In this document: piece after piece, positions 18,457 to 27,415 of the stretch
Numbering within the stretch: the stretch's first letter is position 1
Layout of the letters: each line of letters starts with the position of its first letter
NCBI RefSeq assembly: GCF_012295525.1
Contig: NZ_CP051167.1
Coordinates: forward strand, 2,356,001-2,420,000
Source: Oxynema aestuarii AP17
GTDB lineage: Bacteria > Cyanobacteriota > Cyanobacteriia > Cyanobacteriales > Laspinemataceae
Length of the DNA: 64,000 bases
Direction of reading: 5' to 3'
Position numbers and translations under genes: made by a program
The notes under the pieces: model-generated
What the model was told of the DNA's origin: nothing
What the model saw: the letters and a program-made list of their open reading frames with translations, nothing else
Database searches by the model: none

Positions 18457-20076
18457 CTATTCCCCACTCCCCACGATCCGAACACGATCGCCGTCCTTGA
18501 CGTAGGGCGCACCTTCGACCACCACGCGATCGCCGAGTCCCAAGCCCGATTTAATTTCGACTCGGGCTTCGTTGACGTTTAATTTCGACCCGTCAACCAG
18601 TTCGCCGACCTCCACGGTTTGGGCGCTGACGGTCTCGTCGGGATCGAGCAGATAGACGATCGCCCGCTTGTCGCTTTGCGGTAAAACGGCTTTGGCGGGA
18701 ACGCTGAGGGCTTGGATGTTCCCCGTGGCGATCGCGCCGCGCAGGAACATCCCCGGGCGCAGCAGGTCGCTGGCGGGCAAACTGACTTTGACCGTGGCTT
18801 GACGACTGTCGGCGTTGACCAGAGGGGCGATTTCGCGCACGGTTCCCCGGACTTGAATGCGCGGGTCGGCGTCGGAGGTGACCTTGACGGCGCTGCCGAT
18901 TCTCACTTGGGGCAGTTGGGTTTCCGGGATGTCTAGATGCAGTTCGAGTTCGCCGCGATTGACGATCGAGAACAGTTTTTGCGACCCACTGGTGACGTCG
19001 CCGACCCGGGCGATCCGTTCGGCAATGATGCCGTCGGCGGGGGCGCGCACCACGGTTTGGTCGATTTGAGTTTTGACTTGTTCGACTCGGGCGCGATCGT
19101 TGCGGACGCTGGCGGTGGCGCTGCTGGCGGTGGCGCGGGCGCTTTCGACTTGGGCGCTGGCGATGCTGACGTTGGCGTCGGCGCTTTTGAGGCGGGCGCG
19201 GGCGCTTTCGACTTGGGCGCGGGCGCTGGCGATTTTGGCTTCGGCGCTGCGAAGGTTCGCTTCGGCGACGCGGACGGCTTCGCGGGCGTTTTGAGCGGCG
19301 GTGCGTCGGACTTCGAGTTCTTGTTGGCTGACGGCGCCTTCGTCGGCGAGGGTTTGGTAGCGATCGCCCTCTCGTTCGGCTTGGGCGAGGTCGGCTTCGG
19401 CGCGGGCGAGATTGGCGATCGCCTGTTCGCGGGCGGCTTCGGCTTCGAGTTGTCCGGCGCGGGCATTTTCTTCGGCGGCGGCGGCTTCGGCGCGGGCGGC
19501 GATCGCCTGTTGGACGGCGGCTTGAGCTTGGGCGATCGCCGCTTGGCGTTCGCCGAGCATCGCCTGCTGGGCTTCGACTTGAGCTTGGGCGCGATCGATT
19601 TCCGACTGCAGCACCGCATCGTCTAAAATCGCCAAGACTTGCCCCCGTTCGACGTAATCGCCTTCATCGACTAAAACTTCTTGAATTTGCAAGCCCGTCG
19701 CTTGGGGCAGAATCGGTAACATATCGTAAGCGTGGACCGTTCCCGTCGCGTTGAAGGTCCGCGCGATCGTCGTCGCTTCCACCGTCGCCACGCTCACGGT
19801 TTGGGTCGCTGGCGCCTCAGTCGCCGTCGGTGCCGTTTCTGCGGGCGGCGGACTCTCCTGAGCCGTCGAGTTGACTTGCGAGAGGATTTGGATCCCTCCC
19901 AAGGTGGTCGCGATCCCGATGCCGATGCCGATCGCGATTCCTCGCCATTTACTCCCCCCCGATGCCGTTGGAGGTCTCGACTCGCTCCCCTCTTCGTCGG
20001 GTTCGGACGCCGGATCGTCTACGGGAACGGCGATCGGTTCGAGGTCTTCCGGTTCGGGGAAAGCTGATTTGGTCAC
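18457..20076 (-). CDS. RND efflux pump, periplasmic adaptor subunit
   Basis: A 539-residue membrane-fusion protein. A cytoplasmic acidic N-terminus is followed by a membrane anchor at about residues 47-63 (GIAIGIGIGIATTLGG), then a lipoyl/barrel-sandwich half, a very long Ala/Glu/Arg-rich helical hairpin (about 150-340), the second lipoyl half (VVRAPADGIIAERI) and a C-terminal beta-barrel domain. The hairpin, about 190 residues, is longer than usual and its repetitive GCC/GCG codons create long shadow ORFs on the other strand. The start is GTG at 20076. It bridges the downstream RND pump to an outer-membrane channel. Confidence 0.92.
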   Translation of the reverse strand: MTKSAFPEPEDLEPIAVPVDDPASEPDEEGSESRPPTASGGSKWRGIAIGIGIGIATTLGGIQILSQVNSTAQESPPPAETAPTATEAPATQTVSVATVEATTIARTFNATGTVHAYDMLPILPQATGLQIQEVLVDEGDYVERGQVLAILDDAVLQSEIDRAQAQVEAQQAMLGERQAAIAQAQAAVQQAIAARAEAAAAEENARAGQLEAEAAREQAIANLARAEADLAQAEREGDRYQTLADEGAVSQQELEVRRTAAQNAREAVRVAEANLRSAEAKIASARAQVESARARLKSADANVSIASAQVESARATASSATASVRNDRARVEQVKTQIDQTVVRAPADGIIAERIARVGDVTSGSQKLFSIVNRGELELHLDIPETQLPQVRIGSAVKVTSDADPRIQVRGTVREIAPLVNADSRQATVKVSLPASDLLRPGMFLRGAIATGNIQALSVPAKAVLPQSDKRAIVYLLDPDETVSAQTVEVGELVDGSKLNVNEARVEIKSGLGLGDRVVVEGAPYVKDGDRVRIVGSGE

Positions 20077-20501
20077 GAAAGTCTACCCCAGCTTTACAGA
20101 CAATTGTTAACGTCGCGCAAAGAAACATTAAAAAATGTTTCTTTGTTTTAATTGTAATCTCCAGCGTTCTAAAGGCAAAGGGAGAAGGTAGGCTTTTTCC
20201 AGGGGGCGATCGCAGATCGAATCTCGACCGGTGGGCGTCAAGTCAACGCTGGCAATCCGCCTCCGGCGTCGCGGAGCTAAGGCGGTCTATGACAAAACGA
20301 GCTAGGATGCTCGATCAAAAATTTTGGGTTTTAAACCCCGCCCCTTCGACTTAGCTCAGGGCAAGCCTTCTAGGGCGGATTGACCGTAAAATGGGCCGAG
20401 AGGATAACCTGCCACAATGACACTTCGAGCATTCCGATATCGCTTCTATCCCACCTAAGAGCAAGAGTCCCTCTTGCGGCGGACTCTCGGCTGCGTGCGA
20501 C

Positions 20502-20542
20502 ATCCCCTTCGCCCCCCTTGGGAAGGGGAGCGAAGGGGGGAT
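20502..20542. repeat. GC-rich palindromic element, copy C (inside decayed tnpB)
   Basis: 41 bp, ATCCCCTTCGCCCCCC...GGGGGGAT. It marks the junction of the internal deletion in this tnpB. Confidence 0.85.
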
Positions 20543-20690
20543 GCCTGAGACGCGCTCAGAAATCCCTGTCTCGTAAGATGAAGGGTTGTCAGAATCAAGA
20601 TAAAGCACGCCGTAAAGTTGCTAAAATTCACGAACAAATCAAAAATGCTCCGAGCGACTACCTGCACAAACTGACAACCCGCTTTAAAGT

Positions 20691-20737
20691 GAAAAGTGAA
20701 CAGTTAAAAGTGAATAGCTTTTCACTGTTCACTTTTC
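20691..20737. repeat. Second type of palindrome inside decayed tnpB
   Basis: GAAAAGTGAACAGT (20691-20704) is perfectly inverted at 20724-20737, with a partial AAAAGTGAA copy between. The AT-rich arms show it is a different repeat family from the C/G-run palindromes. Confidence 0.8.
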
Positions 20738-20832
20738 GCTATTTGGTGCGTGGGGAGAGTTTGTTAACCAACTGGACTATCAATGCCAGTGGTACGGACG
20801 AACTCTCGTCAAGGTAGATCGATAGTTTCCGA

Positions 20833-20873
20833 ATCCCCCTTCGCCCCCCTTGGTAAGGGGGGTTGGGGGGGAT
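20833..20873. repeat. GC-rich palindromic element, copy D (inside decayed tnpB)
   Basis: 41 bp, ATCCCCCTTCGCCCCCC...GGGGGGAT with core CCCCCCTTGGTAAGGGGGG. It replaces the first zinc-finger Cys pair of this tnpB. Confidence 0.85.
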
Positions 20874-21048
20874 CCTGCGGACACAAAGCTGATTCGGTGC
20901 CGTTGAGTGTCAGAGAGTGGACTTTTCCCCAATGTGGGACGGTTCGCGATCGCCACATCAACACCGCACAGAATCTTTTGGCGGTGGGACACACCGTTAC
21001 CGCCTGTGGAGCAAGTGTAAGACTTGAAGGACATTGCTCCGGAAAAGA

Positions 21049-21076
21049 GTAGGGGGGGTTCGCGAACCCCCCCTAC
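21049..21076. repeat. Perfect 28-bp palindrome, GTAGGGG family
   Basis: GTAGGGGGGGTTCG and its complement, overlapping the last codons of the decayed tnpB. Same outer arms (GTAGGGG/CCCCTAC) and TTCGCGAA centre as the copies near 13.3 kb. Confidence 0.85.
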
Positions 21077-21119
21077 AGCGAAAAACCCGTCAGGGACAGA
21101 AGCTCCGAATCTAAATGGT

Positions 21120-21165
21120 GAGGTTTAGAAATCACCGTCCTTCCTTCGGCGGTGAGCATGTCAAA
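21120..21165 (+). mobile_element. Right end of the decayed IS200/IS605-type element
   Basis: Hairpin CACCG (21133-21137) with CGGTG (21150-21154) followed by AGCATGTCAA. It matches the solitary end at 3532-3571 on the other strand, so both belong to one element family. It sits 70-110 bp before the start of the HD phosphohydrolase. Confidence 0.55.
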
Positions 21166-21238
21166 GATAAAGAAGGAGCATCTGCCACTCCTGCACGTCC
21201 CCGAGATTTGCAATTGCGCGCGAGCGAGCAACCAAGCT

Positions 21239-22078
21239 ATGTTGAATGCTACTGAAATTCTGATTGACGCTTTTGTTCAACGGCTCAGAGACGGCTATCA
21301 CCGCACCTATGGGGGGTATAAGCCGGATTATGAAGACATCATTGCTTGGGCCGGAAGCATGGCGCTGGAAAATATCGCCAACAGCGACGCCCTCTATCAC
21401 AACGTCGAACATACCATCTTGGTCACGCTTGTCGGGCAGGAGATTTTACGAGGGAAACACATCCGCGAAGGCGGCGTTTCCTGCGAAGACTGGCTGCATT
21501 ACATTATTTCTCTAGTCTGCCACGACATCGGTTATGTCAAAGGCGTCTGTCGTCAAGACCACGACGGACTCTATGCGACCGGGAAAAACGGTCAGATGAT
21601 TCCCCTCCCTCCGGGTTCCTCCGATGCGGGTCTGACCCCTTACCATGTAGACCGAGCCAAATTGTTTATCGAGGAACGCTTCGGCGGTCACAAATTGATC
21701 GACGCGGAAACGATCAAACGCAATATCGAACTGACTCGTTTTCCCGTTCCCAAAGCGGAAGACCATCAAGATACCGTTCACTATCCCGGATTGGTGCGCG
21801 CGGCAGATTTGATCGGACAATTGAGCGACCCGCGTTATCTCAAAAAAATCGGGGCTTTATTCTACGAATTTGAAGAAACAGGAACTAATAAAGCCCTGGG
21901 ATATCGACATCCGGGAGATTTACGCAAAAACTATCCCAAATTTTATTGGCACGGGGTTTATCCTTACGTGAAAGATTCGCTCAGCTATTTAATGTTGACC
22001 CAACAAGGAAAACAAGTTGTCGCTAATTTATACTCCAACGTGTTTGTGGTCGAACATGAAAAAGCTGTAGAAGAATAG
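21239..22078 (+). CDS. HD-domain metal-dependent phosphohydrolase
   Basis: A 279-residue cytosolic protein widespread in cyanobacteria. The HD-type ligands are visible: His in YHNVEHTILVTLVGQ, the His-Asp pair in SLVCHDIGYVKG and later conserved His/Asp in HYPGLVRAADLIGQ. The substrate is not known; related HD proteins cleave nucleotides or cyclic dinucleotides. I start at the ATG at 21239 (MLNATEILIDAFVQ), where conserved sequence begins; a GTG at 21152 would add 29 residues encoded by the neighbouring IS right end. Confidence 0.8.
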   Translation: MLNATEILIDAFVQRLRDGYHRTYGGYKPDYEDIIAWAGSMALENIANSDALYHNVEHTILVTLVGQEILRGKHIREGGVSCEDWLHYIISLVCHDIGYVKGVCRQDHDGLYATGKNGQMIPLPPGSSDAGLTPYHVDRAKLFIEERFGGHKLIDAETIKRNIELTRFPVPKAEDHQDTVHYPGLVRAADLIGQLSDPRYLKKIGALFYEFEETGTNKALGYRHPGDLRKNYPKFYWHGVYPYVKDSLSYLMLTQQGKQVVANLYSNVFVVEHEKAVEE

Positions 22079-22305
22079 TTTTCTTCTTAACTTCAGTCAA
22101 ATCAAATTCAAAGGGTTGGGAATCCAGGGGGATGGTATTTGTCGCCCCGATCGAGCATCCCCCGATTCACCTGTGGTTTTCGTGGGGTAGCAAATCGGAC
22201 GGCAAGTTTGTACCGGAAGCAATTGAGAATTGCTAGAGTTAGGGGCGATCGCCATCCCCTCCGTTTGCCCGATTTTTGCAGAACAACAGCCCGCAAACTG
22301 ACATC

Positions 22306-23460
22306 ATGAATCGAGTTTTTTCGCCCCTGCAACAGTCTTTAATTACTTGGTTGTTAATCCTGCTGACGGGATGGGCAACCCTCAACGCGCTCAGTTATGT
22401 GGGCGAAGTGATCGCGATTCTCGTCACTGCAGGGTTGATCGCCTTTTTACTCAATTATGCTGTGATTAAACTGCAAAAGATCGTTCCGCGTCCCCTCGCG
22501 GCGATCGCCGTTTATTTGACGGCGGGATTGGTCGTCGTTTTTATCGCGCTGACTGTAGTTCCCCCGGTCTTCAACCAAGCCCGACAATTAGTCAATAACT
22601 TACCGTCTTTATTTCAATCGGGACAACAACAACTCGCCGAATTTCAAGCCTGGAGTGCGACGCATAATTTACCCTTCGATGTCGGCATTTTAGAACAGCA
22701 ACTCGTCTCGCGCATCGAAGGGCAAGTTCAGGCGATCGCCGCGCGAGGATTCGGCTTAGTCATGGGAACCTTCAGTTGGTTTTTCGACCTCATTTTAATC
22801 TTAGTCATTTCCTTCTACATGCTGATTGACGGCGATCGCGTGTGGAGAACCCTCACCGCCATGGTCTCCCCCAACATCCGCCAAAATCTCACCGAATCTC
22901 TCCAGCGCAACCTTCAGAAATTCGTCACCGGACAACTCCTCCTCGGCCTATTTATGGCCGTTACCCTCACCGTCGGCTTTTGGTTGTTAAAAGTCCCTTT
23001 TTTCCTCTTATTTGCCGTCTTTATCGGCTTGATGGAAGTCATTCCCTTCGTCGGCGCCACCCTCGGCATTGGCGCCGTCTGCATTGTCGTTGCCTTCCTC
23101 GATTGGTGGCTGGCCCTGGAAGTGCTAGCCCTTGCCGTCGCCTTACAACAAGTCAAAGATAACCTGATCGCCCCTCGGATTATGGGTAACTTGACCGGAC
23201 TCTCCCCAGTCATTATCTTTGCTTCTCTCCTCTTGGGCGCCCGGGTTGCCGGGTTACTCGGCGTGATTTTGGCCATTCCCCTCACCGGAGTGGTCAAGAG
23301 CTTGCTCGAAATTGTCCTAGATCCGACGTTGCCGCCCCAAACGGGCAGTTTTTTCCACAATCCCGCCCTCGAAGCGGCCCCGACGGAGGATTTAGCCGGA
23401 TCTAGCGCTGCAAACTCCGAGGATCGAGGGCATCGCGCAGACCGTCACCGAGCAAATTAA
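22306..23460 (+). CDS. AI-2E family transporter
   Basis: A 384-residue polytopic membrane protein of the AI-2E exporter/PerM family, with about eight membrane spans: two near the N-terminus (residues 8-50), one near 55-80, a long extracytoplasmic helix region, then the C-terminal cluster containing GLMEVIPFVGATLG and LQQVKDNLIAPRIMGN, both family hallmarks. Members export quorum signals or work as Na+/H+ antiporters; the substrate here is unknown. I prefer the ATG at 22306 over an upstream TTG at 22276. Its last 59 bp overlap the convergent DppC-like gene. Confidence 0.88.
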   Translation: MNRVFSPLQQSLITWLLILLTGWATLNALSYVGEVIAILVTAGLIAFLLNYAVIKLQKIVPRPLAAIAVYLTAGLVVVFIALTVVPPVFNQARQLVNNLPSLFQSGQQQLAEFQAWSATHNLPFDVGILEQQLVSRIEGQVQAIAARGFGLVMGTFSWFFDLILILVISFYMLIDGDRVWRTLTAMVSPNIRQNLTESLQRNLQKFVTGQLLLGLFMAVTLTVGFWLLKVPFFLLFAVFIGLMEVIPFVGATLGIGAVCIVVAFLDWWLALEVLALAVALQQVKDNLIAPRIMGNLTGLSPVIIFASLLLGARVAGLLGVILAIPLTGVVKSLLEIVLDPTLPPQTGSFFHNPALEAAPTEDLAGSSAANSEDRGHRADRHRAN

Positions 23461-24676
23461 ACGCTAAAACAGTCAGAATAATTAATAAAGCTGGGGGCCA
23501 CACCAACCAAGGTTGTTGCAGCAAAATCGAGGCGTTGGTGGCCAGAGAGAGCATATTTCCCCAAGAGGCATCGGGCTGTTGAATCCCCAACCCGATCAAA
23601 CTGAGAACGGATTCGGCGACGATAAAGCCGGGAACGGATAAGGTGGCGGCAATGATGATGTAGGTGGCGGTTTGAGGCAGGACGTGACGGACGATGATGT
23701 AAAAAGGTTTGGCGCCCATCGCCCGCGCGGCTTGTACGAATTCCCGTTCTTTAATCGAAAGGACTTGTCCGCGAATCACCCGCGCCAGTCCAGCCCAGCG
23801 AATGAAGGAAGTAATTAAGACAATCAGTAAGAAGCGTTGGGCGCTACTCAATCCCGGGGGCAAAACCCCGGCGAGGACGACGAGGAGGTAAATCCCGGGA
23901 ATGGTCATCAGCACTTCGACTAAGCGCATGAGGACGCTATCGACCAGTCCGCCGAAATAGCCGGAAATTCCGCCGACGAGCATCCCGAGGGGAAAAGAAA
24001 TGGAAATGCCGACTAAGCCGATAAAGAGGCTGATGCGTCCGCCATAGACTAAACGGCTGAATTGGTCGCGGGCTTGATCGTCGGTACCGAGAAGGTTAAA
24101 GTGAGCTTCGCCGAGGCTGCCGAACAGGTGGCGATCGCCCGGAATGCCCCCAAACACTTCGACATCGCCCCATTTAATCTTCGGCCAAATTGAAAATTTC
24201 TGTTGTCGTGCAGGGTCTTCGGTGGCGTCGTCCGTAGCTTCGGGGGTTGTCGGGGGACTCGGCGCGCTGGCTTCCCCGGGATTGGCGTCGGACTCTGCCT
24301 CGGCAGCTTCTTGGAAAGACCAGGAAATTTCCTCGGGCCACGGGAGACGAATTCTCAAAAAGGTGTATTCGGGTCCTTTGACGAACAGACCTAATTGAGA
24401 GGGGCGATCGAAGTCTTGAATTAATTCACGATCGCCCGTTTCTAAGTCGATTGCCCCTTGCCGAGTGGGATAAATATGCGGTCCGAGAAATGCTCCCGTC
24501 TTTTGGTCGCGCCAGTAAATTTGAGTTGGTGGCAGCAGGGATCCGTCCGGTTGCGAAACGACGGGATCGTAAGGGGCGACGAATTCGGCGGCGATCGCCG
24601 TTAAGTAGAACACTAATAATAAGATTGCTCCAAATCGAGCTAGAGAATTCTTTTTAAATCTTTGCCACCAATTCAT
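23402..24676 (-). CDS. ABC transporter permease, DppC/OppC (peptide/nickel) family
   Basis: A 424-residue inner-membrane permease. TM1 is near residues 12-32. The conserved LGTDDQARDQFSRLVYGGRISL precedes the main bundle, and the EAA loop for the ATPase is EFVQAARAMGAKPFYIIVRHVLPQ. Between TM1 and the conserved part lies an extra domain of about 150 residues with an acidic Ala/Pro/Thr-rich stretch (residues about 125-155), longer than in typical DppC. No DppB, ATPase or binding protein is adjacent, so it must pair with subunits encoded elsewhere. Confidence 0.88.
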   Translation of the reverse strand: MNWWQRFKKNSLARFGAILLLVFYLTAIAAEFVAPYDPVVSQPDGSLLPPTQIYWRDQKTGAFLGPHIYPTRQGAIDLETGDRELIQDFDRPSQLGLFVKGPEYTFLRIRLPWPEEISWSFQEAAEAESDANPGEASAPSPPTTPEATDDATEDPARQQKFSIWPKIKWGDVEVFGGIPGDRHLFGSLGEAHFNLLGTDDQARDQFSRLVYGGRISLFIGLVGISISFPLGMLVGGISGYFGGLVDSVLMRLVEVLMTIPGIYLLVVLAGVLPPGLSSAQRFLLIVLITSFIRWAGLARVIRGQVLSIKEREFVQAARAMGAKPFYIIVRHVLPQTATYIIIAATLSVPGFIVAESVLSLIGLGIQQPDASWGNMLSLATNASILLQQPWLVWPPALLIILTVLAFNLLGDGLRDALDPRSLQR

Positions 24677-24778
24677 CGAGTCCGAACCTCTTTTGATTTT
24701 AGATTTTAGATTGGCTGATTTCTGCTTTTTGCTTTGGGCTTCTTGTCCACTTCCCCTTGCTTCTAAAATTTCCCCGGC

Positions 24779-24931
24779 TCAATCATCCAAACACCACACT
24801 AAAAATAGCGCGATCGCCCCCCACCCTAACCATTGGGGAAGATGCAGGGCATGGAGAAAGGCGATCGGTTGGATGACTAACAGTTGAGTTAATAACCAAC
24901 CGATAAACGTAAAAATGGCGCTAACAATCAT
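24779..24931 (-). CDS. Small 50-residue membrane protein
   Basis: An ORF too short for most gene callers: ATG at 24931, stop at 24779. The product starts MIVSAIFTFIGWLLTQLLVI and ends GAIALFLVWCLDD, giving two predicted membrane helices (about residues 2-22 and 33-48) joined by a short turn with His residues. It lies upstream of the DppC-like gene on the same strand and fills an otherwise empty spacer. It lacks a clear ribosome site. I do not recognise the family. Confidence 0.45.
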   Translation of the reverse strand: MIVSAIFTFIGWLLTQLLVIQPIAFLHALHLPQWLGWGAIALFLVWCLDD

Positions 24932-25190
24932 GGCAAAACGTTCAATAACTCAACAATTTTGGCATGGCTCGCGCGATCGCCGGGGGACGCCGGAGGCGGA
25001 TCGCCTGTTTTCGGATGAGTTTTCCCGTGACAGTTCCTAAAAGTGCCACTCTCGTTTAGTTTAGACCCTTGGTTGTCGGCCAAAATAAAAGTGGAATCAG
25101 TCCCCGCGTCAGCTTCGCGAGCAATCGGGCGGATCGCGGGACGGGTTCCAGTTTGCTCACTTCACACCCCTATTCAGGAGGTCGATCGCC

Positions 25191-25685
25191 ATGAGGTTAC
25201 ATCATCGGATCGAATCCATTCACCGTACTGTTTTCATTCTCGGGACTGCGATCGTTCTGGGCAGTTTACCCGTTTTAGCCGAACAGGCCAATTTCGATCG
25301 CCTGACCTTAGCGCAAGGGTTCAGCCCCAGTTCGGCGATCGTTTCCGGACAAACCGGAGGGTCTACCTCCCTTCCCGCCGCGATCGGCAAGCGCGATCGC
25401 CTCGGTAACCCCTGTTTGGGTTTTGGCGACCCCACACCGGATCATATTCTCGAATTGCAAGCGGATTTTCGCAATCTCACCGTCGCCGTCGATAGTGGCG
25501 GTTTCGATACGACTTTGATCGTTGAAGCTCCAGACGGATCGTTACTGTGTGGGGACGACACCGGATCGAGTCGCGATGCGAGCGTTGCAGACGGTCAGTG
25601 GCCCTCTGGCAGTTATAAAGTTTGGGTCGGTTCGATCGATTCCGGGGCGCGTCATAACTACACCCTTTCGGTCGCACGCAATTGA
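25191..25685 (+). CDS. Exported beta-sandwich protein (PPC-like domain)
   Basis: A 164-residue protein with a signal peptide (TVFILGTAIVLGSLPVLAEQA, residues 13-33). The mature part has GFDTTLIVEAPDGSLLCGDD and SGSYKVWVGSIDSGARHNYTLSV, the pattern of pre-peptidase C-terminal (PPC)-like beta-sandwich domains, with two Cys that could form a disulfide. It probably acts in the periplasm or outside the cell. An AGGAGG box (25176-25181) precedes the ATG at 25191. Function unknown. Confidence 0.75.
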   Translation: MRLHHRIESIHRTVFILGTAIVLGSLPVLAEQANFDRLTLAQGFSPSSAIVSGQTGGSTSLPAAIGKRDRLGNPCLGFGDPTPDHILELQADFRNLTVAVDSGGFDTTLIVEAPDGSLLCGDDTGSSRDASVADGQWPSGSYKVWVGSIDSGARHNYTLSVARN

Positions 25686-25795
25686 GGGCTTTGCCGACAC
25701 GGGAAGCGATCGCTTCTTCAATTTGCAGTGGTTGGCAAGGGCAACGAGAACGATAAGATAGAAATTGACTTATCTGCCGAAAGTGGTCAAAAAGC

Positions 25796-26548
25796 GTGCT
25801 GAGTACCCTTGTAACTGACTTCCGGATCGTTTTCGATCGCGATCCAGCCGCCCGCAACTGGTTAGAAGTTCTCTTCTGCTATCCAGGACTGCAAGCGCTG
25901 CTATTTCACCGCATCGCTCATTGGCTCCACCATCTGGGACTTCCCTTCATTCCCCGTTTGATGTCCCATTTGAGCCGATTTATTACCGGAATTGAGATTC
26001 ACCCCGGAGCCCAAATCGGTCGGGGGGTGTTTATCGACCATGGGATGGGCGTGGTGATTGGGGAAACCGCGATCGTCGGCGATTATTCCCTGATTTATCA
26101 GGGCGTTACCCTCGGCGGAACTGGGAAAGAAACGGGCAAACGTCACCCGACCCTCGGCGAATGCGTCGTGGTCGGCGCTGGGGCCAAGGTGTTAGGGAAT
26201 ATTCAAATTGGGAATAACGTCCGCATCGGTGCCGGATCGGTGGTGTTGCGCGATGTCCCGTCCGATTGTACGGTGGTGGGCATTCCGGGGCGCATCGTTT
26301 ATCGTTCCGGGGTGCGAGTCAATCCTTTGGAACACGGACAGCTTCCGGACTCGGAAGCGGTCGCCATTCGGGCGTTGGTCGATCGCATCGACCAGTTAGA
26401 ACAGCAAGTCGAGCAGATCCAACAGAAACCGAAAACTCTGGTCGGCGCGATCGCCCCTCACGATGCTGCTGTCGAGTTCTCCCGCGCTCCCAATTGTCGC
26501 CTCCAAGACCGCGAAATTCAACAGTTTTTAGATGGGGCGGGTATTTAA
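25796..26548 (+). CDS. cysE: Serine O-acetyltransferase
   Basis: Makes O-acetylserine from serine and acetyl-CoA, the first step of cysteine synthesis. Residues 1-65 form the N-terminal helical part, followed by the left-handed beta-helix of hexapeptide repeats with the catalytic region [26 protein letters not shown] and GVTLGGTG. A variable C-terminal tail of about 60 residues (coiled coil EQQVEQIQQ) follows. The start is GTG at 25796. A terminator lies at 26595-26630. Confidence 0.95.
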   Translation: MLSTLVTDFRIVFDRDPAARNWLEVLFCYPGLQALLFHRIAHWLHHLGLPFIPRLMSHLSRFITGIEIHPGAQIGRGVFIDHGMGVVIGETAIVGDYSLIYQGVTLGGTGKETGKRHPTLGECVVVGAGAKVLGNIQIGNNVRIGAGSVVLRDVPSDCTVVGIPGRIVYRSGVRVNPLEHGQLPDSEAVAIRALVDRIDQLEQQVEQIQQKPKTLVGAIAPHDAAVEFSRAPNCRLQDREIQQFLDGAGI

Positions 26549-26594
26549 TTTTCTGGTTTTTTCGTGAATTTATTCTGAATTTGAATTGAGCGAT

Positions 26595-26634
26595 CGCCGT
26601 CGGTTGGATTGGAGTTAGCAACCGACGGCGTTTG
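26595..26634. terminator. Terminator between convergent genes
   Basis: CGCCGTCGGTT (26595-26605) and AACCGACGGCG (26620-26630) form an 11-bp stem followed by TTTG. It closes cysE and may also serve the convergent small membrane gene. Confidence 0.75.
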
Positions 26635-26651
26635 TTATGGTTGGGTGATTT

Positions 26652-26843
26652 TTATTGGACGGTTCGCTTCGGTTTGAACAGGGCGATCGCCACGGCGAAG
26701 GTGCCGCCAATCGCGGCGAGGGGAATCCAAACGAGCAAGTCAAATCCTTTCGATTTGGCCAGGGCGATCGCCACTGCCGACATTACAAAATGACCCGTCA
26801 TCAAGGGGTAGAAAAACGGATCGTTGACCAAGGTTTCGAGCAT
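26652..26843 (-). CDS. Small two-helix membrane protein
   Basis: A 63-residue protein starting MLETLVNDPFFYPLMTG, with two hydrophobic segments (about residues 12-30 and 36-54) and a basic C-terminus KPKRTVQ. The ATG at 26843 is preferred over an upstream TTG at 26870. It resembles conserved small cyanobacterial membrane proteins of unknown function. It is 92 bp downstream of the next gene on the same strand and could be co-transcribed. Confidence 0.6.
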   Translation of the reverse strand: MLETLVNDPFFYPLMTGHFVMSAVAIALAKSKGFDLLVWIPLAAIGGTFAVAIALFKPKRTVQ

Positions 26844-26935
26844 AAAATTTAACAAATTTGTGAAATACAATTCCCCCTTTTTCAGAGAGATTTGGGGGGT
26901 CTTTCTTGACGAGAGCGAAGTGTAAACCCGCCCGA

Positions 26936-27415
26936 CTATTCACCAGATGAAGAGTTTAAGGCGCGATCGAGGATCTGGCGCGCCTCTTGCGCTTGTTCTC
27001 TAGCCGCTTTATAGCGCTGATTCGCTTGAGCAAAGGATTTGAGAACTTTAAAACCGTCCTTGAGACTGGCAATATCTTCTTCACTTATCGGCTCGTCTTC
27101 AAAGAGTAAATCGATTTGCTGCCGGACTTTGAGCGCTTCAGTCCGCGACGAATCGAGTTTTTCTTTCAGGGTCACCAGACTACTGAGAATCTGAACCGCT
27201 TCCGTGACCGCTTCGTCAGGATCGGGTTCGATTTTGGGTTCTTTGACTTCGATAAATCGTTCGGGACTAAAGCCGTCGGCGAGTTTGGTGGGTAACTCTC
27301 CCGCGTCCATCAGTTCGACCAAGCGATCCATTGCTTTTGCGCGAGCTTTAGCGGAATCTCTTCCCGGAACGGTCAGGATGATTTCGGGAGATTCGGCGAG
27401 GGTGTATTGAACCAT
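26936..27415 (-). CDS. Conserved hypothetical, helical protein
   Basis: A 159-residue soluble protein. Residues 1-55 look like a small alpha/beta unit (MVQYTLAESPEIILTVPG) followed by an acidic linker and about 90 residues of charged helix (EKLDSSRTEALKVRQQIDLL, AREQAQEARQILDRAL) that could coil. I do not recognise a named domain. Codon use matches the neighbours. The 464 bp upstream (27416-27879) hold only HIP1-rich sequence with no supported gene. Confidence 0.65.
   Translation of the reverse strand: MVQYTLAESPEIILTVPGRDSAKARAKAMDRLVELMDAGELPTKLADGFSPERFIEVKEPKIEPDPDEAVTEAVQILSSLVTLKEKLDSSRTEALKVRQQIDLLFEDEPISEEDIASLKDGFKVLKSFAQANQRYKAAREQAQEARQILDRALNSSSGE

Larger units (their letters stand above)
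20417..21052 (+). pseudogene. tnpB: Decayed tnpB (IS200/IS605 type) with nested palindromes
   Basis: From the ATG at 20417 the frame gives LRAFRYRFYPT, a TAA stop (20456), then EQESLLRRTLGCVR, a clear TnpB N-terminus. A palindrome (20502-20542) follows, and the next recognisable TnpB part is ARRKVAKIHEQIKNAPSDYL, so about 140 residues are deleted. A second palindrome (20691-20737) interrupts next, then YQCQWYGRTLVKVDR-stop-FP, a third palindrome (20833-20873) in the zinc-finger region, and the tail VPLSVREWTFPQCGTV...ACGASVRLEGHC. It cannot make a nuclease. Neither tnpA nor an obvious left end was found in the upstream 20077-20416 spacer, which holds nothing else I can identify. Confidence 0.8.

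Noticed and set aside
18933-19626. Long ORFs of over 220 codons on both strands in alternative frames
   Set aside because: They are shadows of the Ala/Glu/Arg-rich helical hairpin of the RND adaptor; translations are Gly/Phe/Ala or Pro/Lys/Ser monotony without domains.
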